A stretch of 8,089 bases of DNA from Lachnospiraceae bacterium (GTDB lineage Bacteria; Bacillota_A; Clostridia; Lachnospirales; Lachnospiraceae), in the NCBI GenBank assembly GCA_024691045.1, contig JAILOC010000193.1:1-8089 (forward strand), read 5' to 3'. Shown here piece after piece: positions 1 through 4,922 of this stretch (its first letter is position 1; each line of letters opens with the position of its first letter). Under the pieces are notes generated by a model. It worked only from the letters and a program-made list of their open reading frames with translations, was not told where the DNA came from and did no database searches. The position numbers and the translations under genes are program-made.

Positions 1-204
1 AGCCTCTCCGGTCTGAGGGTTCTTGCCCTTACGAGCTGCTCTCTTGGAGGTCTCGAAGGTTCCGAAGCCTACAAGCTGAACCTTTCCCTTCTTCTTAAGC
101 TCCTTGGATACTGCGCCGGTGAAAGCCTTGAGTGCCTTATCAGCGTCAACCTTGGTAAGTCCTGCTTCCTTTGCGATTGCATCAACTAATTCTGCTCTGT
201 TCAT
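1..204 (-). CDS. hup: HU-family histone-like DNA-binding protein (partial, C-terminus beyond the window)
   Basis: The 68 visible codons read MNRAELVDAIAKEAGL at the start, followed by the HU helix-turn-helix dimerisation region and the signature GFGTFE (about residues 46-51), then KNPQTGEA at the edge. HU proteins are usually about 90 residues, so roughly 22 residues, including the end of the DNA-wrapping arm and the last helix, lie left of base 1. HU is a small nucleoid protein that bends and compacts DNA as a dimer. The ATG at 204-202 is preceded by GAGAGGATAAAATCA, which contains a good ribosome site (AGAGG) at normal spacing. The gene has its own strong promoter (252-280), and no clear strong terminator separates it from the hydrolase gene upstream, so some read-through is possible. 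Family assignment is very secure. Confidence 0.96.
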   Translation of the reverse strand, partial: MNRAELVDAIAKEAGLTKVDADKALKAFTGAVSKELKKKGKVQLVGFGTFETSKRAARKGKNPQTGEA

Positions 205-251
205 TGATTTTATCCTCTCAATATATTGGGGTTGTTTATTGGAACACTGAA

Positions 252-280
252 AATATACCACAAAATAGGCTCTAATTCAA
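252..280 (-). promoter_or_regulatory. Sigma-A promoter for the HU gene
   Basis: On the minus strand, TTGAAT (280-275) is separated by 17 bases from TATATT (257-252). The -10 box is preceded by TGG, giving an extended -10 element. The predicted start point is near 245, leaving a leader of about 40 bases before the HU ATG at 204. The match in both boxes, the ideal spacing and the correct position make this the best promoter in the window. Confidence 0.75.
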
Positions 281-292
281 TAGTTTTTTGGC

Positions 293-931
293 TCAAAACC
301 GTATCTTGTGCTCGATTTTTACGGTTTTTTTGACATTTTCCTCGAAAATCCGACCGTCCGAGGGTTGTCCGACGGCTGTCCCGTAATGCACGGGAATAGC
401 GACTTTAGGCTCAATTTCATTGATAAATTCGGCCGCTTTCTTCGCATCCATCGTATATGTACCGCCTATCGGAACCAGTGCAATGTCGCATTTAACGGCC
501 TTTGCTTCCTTAGTGGCATCCGTGTCTCCTGCGATATATATACGCTTTCCGTCTGCCTTTAGGATATATCCGACCCATTCGCAGGATCTGGGATGGAACG
601 GCTTCAATATATTGTATGCGGCGACCGTTTCGAACTGAAGTCCGTCGACCTCATAAGACTCATTCGGTTTTACGGTAACGACCTTCGCAAATTTATCCGC
701 GATCTTCCTTGTCTTTCCTTCCATCTTCTCGGGGACGACAAGGATTGTGTGGTTTCCTATAACCTTATCGATATCTTCAGGCGAATAGTGATCGTAGTGA
801 TCATGTGTTATAAGAATGTAATCCGCGTCATTCGGACTTATCTTCATTTGGAACGGATCGATGTATATGTTCTTTTCTCCATCCCTTACACGTATGCTGT
901 TCTGTCCGAACGCATCAATATTCTCTGTCAT
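293..931 (-). CDS. MBL-fold metal-dependent hydrolase (UlaG/Lactamase_B_3-like)
   Basis: A 212-residue protein with the metallo-beta-lactamase signature THDHYDH (His43, Asp44, His45, Asp47, His48), a further His at 113, Asp136 in AGDTD, and His182 in PVHYG. These are the expected ligands for a two-metal (usually zinc) site. It has no signal peptide and should be cytoplasmic. The substrate cannot be told from sequence; relatives are annotated only as MBL-fold hydrolases. I start it at the ATG at 931, because the product then begins MTENIDAFGQ as expected for the fold and the ATG follows the stop of the preceding gene by one base (TGA-T-ATG), which suggests coupled translation. An in-frame ATG at 943 would add four residues and overlap the previous gene by 11 bases, but it has no better ribosome site. 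It is last in the five-gene run that begins with the response regulator. Confidence 0.88.
   Translation of the reverse strand: MTENIDAFGQNSIRVRDGEKNIYIDPFQMKISPNDADYILITHDHYDHYSPEDIDKVIGNHTILVVPEKMEGKTRKIADKFAKVVTVKPNESYEVDGLQFETVAAYNILKPFHPRSCEWVGYILKADGKRIYIAGDTDATKEAKAVKCDIALVPIGGTYTMDAKKAAEFINEIEPKVAIPVHYGTAVGQPSDGRIFEENVKKTVKIEHKIRF
295..328. other. Inverted repeat overlapping the 3' end of the MBL-hydrolase gene
   Basis: AAAACCGTA (295-303) and TACGGTTTT (320-328) form a perfect 9-bp stem with a 16-base loop. It lies inside the last codons of the hydrolase gene that ends at 293. On the plus strand the right arm runs into seven T residues (325-331), like an intrinsic terminator. On the minus strand, the direction of the genes, the tail is only TTTT followed by GAGCC, so termination there would be weak. 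It may be a partial, bidirectional terminator limiting read-through into the HU gene. Confidence 0.4.
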
Positions 932-932
932 A

Positions 933-1469
933 TCATTTCCCATCTTCAGCTTTTTTCAGAGCACGTTTTTCGTTCACGGCAAAGCTGATTCCCAGGATCA
1001 CCCCGGGTGCATTATTTGTGATATAAACGATAAGTTTGCTGATCACAATATAATTTGAGCCGTAAGTCAGGGTATCAAAGAATCCGAGGCTGCTGACGAC
1101 GCTCGCAAAACCCTTCAGATAAGAATACATATAGATAAACGCAATAAGACCAGCGATCACCAGAGATATATCGGGAACGTAGCATTTGTGTCTGTAACCA
1201 AACACTTTCGCTATGACAAATACCGCAATATATGGAAGCACCGCATCAAGTGCGCACAGCACTCCGCCCAGAATAAAATAGGGCGAAGAGAATGTATCCA
1301 TTTTGATGAATAACACGGAATAATCCAGAACAAAGCTTACGATCATGAACGCAGCCGCTAACGCTGCCGCGGTAACCAATTGTTTTTTTGATATTTCTTT
1401 TTCCCTGAATTTCCAGAGAAGAATAAGCGTGGCATAAACAAAAAGTACTCTAACGATAAATGATATCAT
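933..1469 (-). CDS. Uncharacterised polytopic membrane protein
   Basis: A 178-residue protein that I do not recognise. It has about five hydrophobic segments: near residues 1-18, 33-55, 62-90, 100-118 and 140-165. A basic cytoplasmic loop (WKFREKEISKK) follows the first segment, and the tail is short and charged (NEKRALKKAEDGK). It has no signal peptide, catalytic motif or AgrB-type His/Cys pair. The longest frame opens at GTG 1478, but AGGTG (1480-1476) sits exactly 6 bases before the ATG at 1469. That GTG is therefore part of the ribosome site, and ATG 1469 is preferred. It begins 39 bases after the preceding small membrane protein gene and ends one base before the hydrolase ATG. Membrane location is well supported; function is unknown. 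A transporter or envelope-stress role would be a guess. Confidence 0.82.
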   Translation of the reverse strand: MISFIVRVLFVYATLILLWKFREKEISKKQLVTAAALAAAFMIVSFVLDYSVLFIKMDTFSSPYFILGGVLCALDAVLPYIAVFVIAKVFGYRHKCYVPDISLVIAGLIAFIYMYSYLKGFASVVSSLGFFDTLTYGSNYIVISKLIVYITNNAPGVILGISFAVNEKRALKKAEDGK

Positions 1470-1475
1470 ATCCGT

Positions 1476-1480
1476 CACCT
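1476..1480 (-). promoter_or_regulatory. Ribosome-binding site that fixes the start at 1469
   Basis: AGGTG lies 6 bases upstream of ATG 1469. It contains the in-frame GTG at 1478 that would otherwise be taken as the start; that GTG has no purine-rich site of its own upstream. Confidence 0.7.
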
Positions 1481-1508
1481 GTTACTTGCGGGCCGAACCT
1501 TTCCATCT

Positions 1509-1826
1509 TTATTTCCGATATTTTGCGAGTATAAAGGTATACGCAACCGCCAATCCTATGGTAATAAACATAGTGCCAAGTATGGGAATGATAAATCCGG
1601 CTGAATTCTGTTTCAAAAAAAGCAGCGGAACTCCGGCCAGTTCGATCAGGATCGCGTATACAAACCACAATGTACCCACCGAATGATTATATTTTACCAC
1701 ATCATTCACTTCAGGTGACTTCACACCCGCAAAAAAACCCACGGTTTTCTTTGATCTCCATGAGATAATGCCTATCGATAGAAGCACAAGTGCACACACT
1801 GTCCAAATAATAAAACCTATCATCAT
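1509..1826 (-). CDS. Small three-segment membrane protein of an unnamed Clostridia family
   Basis: A 105-residue protein with three hydrophobic segments: about residues 1-21, 50-70 and 77-97. Between the first and second is a conserved-looking soluble stretch, RSKKTVGFFAGVKSPEV followed by NDVVKYNHSVGTLW. From memory, similar short proteins with an (R/K)SKKPVGFF..DV..YN..VG.LW pattern occur widely in Clostridia as hypothetical proteins; I cannot give a verified family name. There is no enzymatic motif. The frame opens at GTG 1835, but GAGGTG (1838-1833) is placed 6 bases before ATG 1826 and uses that GTG, so ATG 1826 is the better start (product begins MMIGFIIWTV). It follows the kinase gene by 54 bases and precedes the next membrane gene by 39. 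Function is unknown. Confidence 0.85.
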   Translation of the reverse strand: MMIGFIIWTVCALVLLSIGIISWRSKKTVGFFAGVKSPEVNDVVKYNHSVGTLWFVYAILIELAGVPLLFLKQNSAGFIIPILGTMFITIGLAVAYTFILAKYRK

Positions 1827-1832
1827 GATACT

Positions 1833-1838
1833 CACCTC
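1833..1838 (-). promoter_or_regulatory. Ribosome-binding site that fixes the start at 1826
   Basis: GAGGTG ends 6 bases before ATG 1826. The upstream in-frame GTG at 1835 lies inside it, so it is very unlikely to be the start codon. Confidence 0.75.
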
Positions 1839-1850
1839 ATTTTTCTGATG

Positions 1851-1879
1851 CTTCTACAGTTCCTATTCACCTAAATCAA
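1851..1879 (-). promoter_or_regulatory. Weak candidate promoter for the small membrane protein genes
   Basis: In the 54-base gap after the kinase gene, TTGATT (1879-1874) and TAGAAG (1856-1851) are 17 bases apart, each matching 4 of 6 consensus positions. It could give separate expression of the two membrane proteins and the hydrolase, but such matches occur by chance. No terminator follows the kinase gene, so read-through is the default. Confidence 0.25.
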
Positions 1880-1880
1880 T

Positions 1881-3188
1881 CTAATCCCCTTTATCATAAG
1901 GGATAAGTATTGAGAATGAAAAATCCATATCGTCATAAGTAATCGAACAGGTTCCTCCGTATTTAGCCACCGACTCTTTGATGTTCCTGATTCCGAAGCC
2001 GTGACCGCCTTCATCTTCTTTTGTTGAAACAAAAGCTCCACAGTCCTTCTTTATCACTCCGTTATATGAATTCTTCACAGATATGACTATATCGTTATCC
2101 TCTTTGACCACCTTCATTTTGATGATCTTCTTCTCAGTCTTTTCGCAGGCTTCGATCGCATTATTCAGAAGATTGGACAAAATGACAACAATGTCATCAT
2201 CTTCCATCGGAAGATCCTTGAGCTCCGTCAGGACCAGAACACAGAGGATTCCCTTCTCTTCCATCTCCTTGTATTTTGTATTGATGATCGCATCCACAAG
2301 CGCATTGTTGGTACGTATGCAGCTTCTCTCACCGCTCAGCTTTCCGCTTATGTTATCGATATACTTTTCAAGCTCGTCATACTGCTTCTTTTTAAGGAGA
2401 CCTTCCATACACATGACCTGATTTTTGTATTCATGTGCTTTCTTCCTTTGTTTCTCATAATTGGTATAAAGAGCCTTGTAAAGCTCTGTCTGGTTTCTCA
2501 CCTTAATCCTGTACATATTGTCTTCCCTGATCCTCCGCTCCCTCTTCAGGATATCTATGACCAGATAAAAGACAATGATGTTGATTGCAACAAGTCCGAA
2601 GGCGATGATGAAATCCAGGTTTCCGACCTGGATATTCTCAGCACCTGAAGTCCAGGCCATTGCACACAGAACAAGTATTGTAAAAAGAGGAAAAGCTATG
2701 AACCTGAACCACTCAGCTCCCTTCAGCACGTCCCCGGCATCACCTTTTGCAATCTTGCTCTTAAGGAACAGCACGGTCAGGAACAGTGTCAGCTTTCCGA
2801 GTGCCGCGGACAGATCCCCGCTAAACTCATATCCGGAAACGGATATGCTGTATTTTTCATTCATAAAGACATAGTAAAGATAGAACGCATAATCAACAGC
2901 GAGCAGAAGGCTCTGGAACAAGAGCGCGACACAGAATGATTTCCACAGTTTTATCTCGGCGTACATGAACATGACCAGACCCGTGACCAGAATGATCAGG
3001 ATCTGCTTCATAAGCATCTTTTCGCCGACGAAATACACCAGAACAAAATTCAGGCATGAAAGAAGTATGATGAACAGATAATCATTAAGCCTGTCCTCAT
3101 TTCTCTTTTTTGCGAACGCTTCGTAAAAGAGCTTGCAGCAGACAGTCTCCATGATTATGACAGATATACTTTCCAAATATCCCAGCAC
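1881..3188 (-). CDS. AgrC-like GHKL sensor histidine kinase
   Basis: 435 residues. The N-terminal half has six or seven hydrophobic segments between residues 5 and 215, with hardly any extracellular domain, as in peptide-sensing kinases of the AgrC/ComD class. A helical linker (about 216-250) leads to the H-box HEYKNQ with the predicted phospho-accepting His252. The GHKL ATPase follows: N-box LSNLLNNAIEACE (338-349) with Asn342/343, and G-box GGHGFGIRN (394-402). The domain is complete and looks active. The start is GTG 3188: an ATG at 3152 would cut the first membrane helix. The nearest ribosome site, AAAGGAG, is 12 bases away inside the end of the regulator gene, which is long spacing, so the start is less certain than the frame. 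Only 4 bases separate it from the regulator stop. It should phosphorylate that regulator; the signal is unknown, and no agrB or agrD is visible. Confidence 0.93.
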   Translation of the reverse strand: MLGYLESISVIIMETVCCKLFYEAFAKKRNEDRLNDYLFIILLSCLNFVLVYFVGEKMLMKQILIILVTGLVMFMYAEIKLWKSFCVALLFQSLLLAVDYAFYLYYVFMNEKYSISVSGYEFSGDLSAALGKLTLFLTVLFLKSKIAKGDAGDVLKGAEWFRFIAFPLFTILVLCAMAWTSGAENIQVGNLDFIIAFGLVAINIIVFYLVIDILKRERRIREDNMYRIKVRNQTELYKALYTNYEKQRKKAHEYKNQVMCMEGLLKKKQYDELEKYIDNISGKLSGERSCIRTNNALVDAIINTKYKEMEEKGILCVLVLTELKDLPMEDDDIVVILSNLLNNAIEACEKTEKKIIKMKVVKEDNDIVISVKNSYNGVIKKDCGAFVSTKEDEGGHGFGIRNIKESVAKYGGTCSITYDDMDFSFSILIPYDKGD

Positions 3189-3192
3189 TGTG

Positions 3193-3918
3193 TCAGATTG
3201 CTCCTTTGTATTCCGCGATCAGTTTCTGTACATCGTTGTATCTGGCTCTCGGTATGCTCAGACGAATTCCGTTATCGAGAATAAGATAATATCTCGAGAT
3301 GCTGTTTACATGCTGTATATTGACAAGATAGCTCTGATGGATACGGATAAAGCCCTTGCCTTCCAATTCCTTCTCCATTTCATCCAGAGTTTTATAAACG
3401 GTATATTGTTTCAGGGAATCTTCCATAATATGGAAGATAAGTCTGTGGAGATTGCTTTCGACAAATAAGATGCGCTCGAGTGAAACTGTCTTCCTGCCCT
3501 CGGAAAATTCGAATTCCTTCTGCTCAACTTCATAAGCCATCCTGTCCCTGATGGAATCCAGACACTCCCCGATACTTCCTTCGAGCATATTGTTGTTTTT
3601 GAGAATGTACCTGAAGGCATCTACCTTATACCCTTCAATGGTGTAATCGATATATGCCGTAACGAATACTATAAAAATGTCCTTGCTCTTTTCACGGATC
3701 TTACGGGCGGCATCGATACCATCCATTTGATCCATATTAATATCCAGAAATACGATATCGTATTTCTGCATTTCAATGCCCAGATCCGTGAGTTCTTCGC
3801 CCGACGCGAAATCATCAATGGAACACACGATCCCTTCGGCGCTCAGATATTTCTCCAGGATGCCTCTTATCTCATTCCTGAAGTACTTTTCGTCGTCGCA
3901 GATTGCAATGTTCAGCAT
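3193..3918 (-). CDS. AgrA-like LytTR-family response regulator
   Basis: 241 residues. The receiver domain (about 1-120) has the acidic pair Asp8/Asp9 in AICDDE, the phospho-accepting Asp59 in VFLDINMD, Thr87 in FVTAY and Lys107 in RYILK, so all the chemistry residues are present. The C-terminal LytTR DNA-binding domain (about 135-241) shows the typical VSLERILFVES start, FIRIHQSYLVN (phenotypically conserved in LytTR proteins) and the final LSIPRARYNDV. LytTR domains bind direct repeats about two helical turns apart, which fits the repeats at 4107-4143. The frame extends to GTG 3945, but ATG 3918 gives the usual MLNIAICDDE start. Its ribosome site, AAAGG, is 11 bases away and could be masked by a small hairpin at 3928-3944. 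It is first in the five-gene run and pairs with the kinase 4 bases downstream. Confidence 0.94.
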   Translation of the reverse strand: MLNIAICDDEKYFRNEIRGILEKYLSAEGIVCSIDDFASGEELTDLGIEMQKYDIVFLDINMDQMDGIDAARKIREKSKDIFIVFVTAYIDYTIEGYKVDAFRYILKNNNMLEGSIGECLDSIRDRMAYEVEQKEFEFSEGRKTVSLERILFVESNLHRLIFHIMEDSLKQYTVYKTLDEMEKELEGKGFIRIHQSYLVNIQHVNSISRYYLILDNGIRLSIPRARYNDVQKLIAEYKGAI

Positions 3919-3927
3919 AAAGCTGGA

Positions 3928-3944
3928 TGCCTTTCGTGAAAGCA
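3928..3944 (-). promoter_or_regulatory. Small hairpin that may mask the regulator's ribosome site
   Basis: In the mRNA, TGCTTT (3944-3939) can pair with AAGGCA (3933-3928), a 6-bp stem including one G-U pair around a 5-base loop. The right arm contains most of the AAAGG ribosome site for ATG 3918. The hairpin is short, so translational control is only a possibility. Confidence 0.25.
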
Positions 3945-3969
3945 CAACGATAACATCCCCCCATGCCTT

Positions 3970-3997
3970 ATTATATACAATCTCCCCTCATATACAA
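3970..3997 (-). promoter_or_regulatory. Candidate promoter P2 for the two-component operon
   Basis: A perfect TATAAT (3975-3970) lies 52 bases before the regulator ATG. The best -35 is poor (TTGTAT, 3997-3992, 16-base spacing), which suggests either weak basal activity or dependence on an activator. The predicted start point falls at or beside a run of six G on the minus strand (3962-3957). Confidence 0.5.
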
Positions 3998-3999
3998 CA

Positions 4000-4049
4000 A
4001 AATGCCGCTCTTATGATTCTTAGGGGGGGTAAGAAATCGAGCGGCATTT
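4000..4049 (-). terminator. Two-tier hairpin: terminator of the hflX-hydrolase unit, or leader attenuator
   Basis: The outer stem is 11 bp and perfect (AAATGCCGCTC at 4000-4010 with GAGCGGCATTT at 4039-4049). Inside it a second perfect 6-bp stem (4017-4022 with 4030-4035) closes a 7-base loop that is all G on the plus strand and all C in the minus-strand RNA. On the minus strand the outer stem is followed by TTTTGTTGT, a passable U-rich tail; on the plus strand the tail is poor. It lies about 94 bases past the stop of the hydrolase gene ending at 4143, so it can end that transcript. If promoter P1 (4072-4100) is used, it would instead sit in the leader of the two-component operon. Confidence 0.6.
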
Positions 4050-4071
4050 ATCTGATACACTGATCGTTATA

Positions 4072-4100
4072 TTTGTATGCGATTTAAGTTTTTTCCGCAA
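4072..4100 (-). promoter_or_regulatory. Candidate regulated promoter P1 next to the tandem repeat
   Basis: On the minus strand TTGCGG (4100-4095) and TACAAA (4077-4072) are 17 bases apart. Both boxes are imperfect. The tandem repeat ends 6 bases upstream of the -35, the usual position for an activator of the LytTR type. A transcript from here would carry a leader of about 145 bases containing the 4000-4049 hairpin. Confidence 0.35.
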
Positions 4101-4106
4101 GACATA

Positions 4107-4143
4107 TTGCAGAAAATGACAATATTTTGCAGAAAATGACAAT
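4107..4143 (-). repeat. Tandem 17-bp direct repeat, candidate LytTR operator
   Basis: TTGCAGAAAATGACAAT occurs twice without mismatch at 4107-4123 and 4127-4143 (plus-strand reading), a period of 20 bases. I found no third copy in the window. The spacing, about two helical turns, matches how LytTR regulators such as AgrA and ComE bind paired sites; the bases themselves do not match a consensus I can quote. It lies upstream of the regulator gene and just touches the stop codon of the preceding hydrolase gene. Self-regulation of the two-component operon is the obvious hypothesis. Confidence 0.7.
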
Positions 4144-4922
4144 TACAGTATTATCTCTTCCATTACAGAGGGAAGAATGCACTTAGGTCCGGAGGGGTAT
4201 TTGACAGCCATGTAGTCCGCAAACTTCCGCGGGTCCTCACTGTTGTCCGCGAACATATCCCAGTGACCCGGAATAACGAATGAAGATCCGGTCTCACCCG
4301 CAAGGTCAGCCGCTTCCTGATATGTCATGTTTCCAATGCAGTTCTCACTGTATCTCTTCGCATCACGACCATTGATAGGGATGAGCTGCAGGTCGATATT
4401 ACCGAACGATCTTATCTTAGGCAGCATTCCTTCATATCTTACGGTGTCACCCGCATGATGGATCCTTACTCCGTTACCCTCGATGATATATTGCAGGTAC
4501 GGATAAAGTCCGTTTTCATCCCTATCGAGGAATTCATGTGATGCGGCTATGGCATATATGGTTATATCTCCGATCTGCACCGACTCTCCTTCATTCAGCC
4601 CCACGGCATTTGAGGGATCCATCCCGTCCGCAAGCACGGTCTGCATATGTTTGCGGGGAAATATGAATTTCGCATCCGGATTCGTACGTGCCCAGATCTT
4701 CCAGGATTCGTGATCGATATGATCAAGATGATCGTGTGTTCCGAGAAACGCATCAATTCCGGTCAGTTCACCGGCAGGTATAGGCGGAGCAACCTGCCTC
4801 GCCTCAAGCGGGCTCGCATAATAATCGATACAGATCTTCGTGTTTCCGATCTGCACCATAAGTCCCATCTGACCGAGCCACCAAAGATGTGTCCTGTTTT
4901 CTTCACTCAGCTTTATCGCCAT
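4143..4922 (-). CDS. UlaG-like MBL-fold metallohydrolase
   Basis: 259 residues. The signature THDHLDH provides His63, Asp64, His65, Asp67 and His68; further likely ligands are His129 (AASHE), Asp159 (HHAGDT) and His220 (PGHWDMF). The N-terminal WWLGQMGLMVQIGNTKICID is typical of the UlaG-like branch of the fold, named for L-ascorbate-6-phosphate lactonase. UlaG itself is about 350 residues, and no ascorbate genes lie nearby, so that specific reaction is not claimed. There is no signal peptide; it should be cytoplasmic. The ATG at 4922 has an excellent ribosome site (AGAGGA, about 5 bases away) located inside the end of hflX. The reading frames overlap by 20 bases, so the two genes are co-transcribed and probably translationally coupled. 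It shares the fold but not evident close similarity with the hydrolase at 293-931. Confidence 0.9.
   Translation of the reverse strand: MAIKLSEENRTHLWWLGQMGLMVQIGNTKICIDYYASPLEARQVAPPIPAGELTGIDAFLGTHDHLDHIDHESWKIWARTNPDAKFIFPRKHMQTVLADGMDPSNAVGLNEGESVQIGDITIYAIAASHEFLDRDENGLYPYLQYIIEGNGVRIHHAGDTVRYEGMLPKIRSFGNIDLQLIPINGRDAKRYSENCIGNMTYQEAADLAGETGSSFVIPGHWDMFADNSEDPRKFADYMAVKYPSGPKCILPSVMEEIIL

Noticed and set aside
593..988. 131-codon plus-strand reading frame
   Set aside because: Antisense to the MBL hydrolase gene; the protein has no coherent domain.
933..1469. AgrB-type peptide-processing protease
   Set aside because: Size and membrane topology are roughly similar, but the catalytic His and Cys context of AgrB is missing.
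3970..4100. A known riboswitch or T-box in the leader
   Set aside because: Apart from the two-tier hairpin I see no conserved core of a riboswitch class that I can recognise, and no T-box or specifier loop.
3919..4142. Possible agrD-like signal peptide gene before the two-component genes
   Set aside because: The only short minus-strand frames (for example 12 and 30 codons) lack a ribosome site and show no AgrD-like amphipathic start, Cys/Ser core or acidic tail.
4143..4922. Calling this gene ulaG (L-ascorbate-6-phosphate lactonase)
   Set aside because: It shares the fold signature only, is about 100 residues shorter, and no ascorbate uptake or catabolic genes are nearby.
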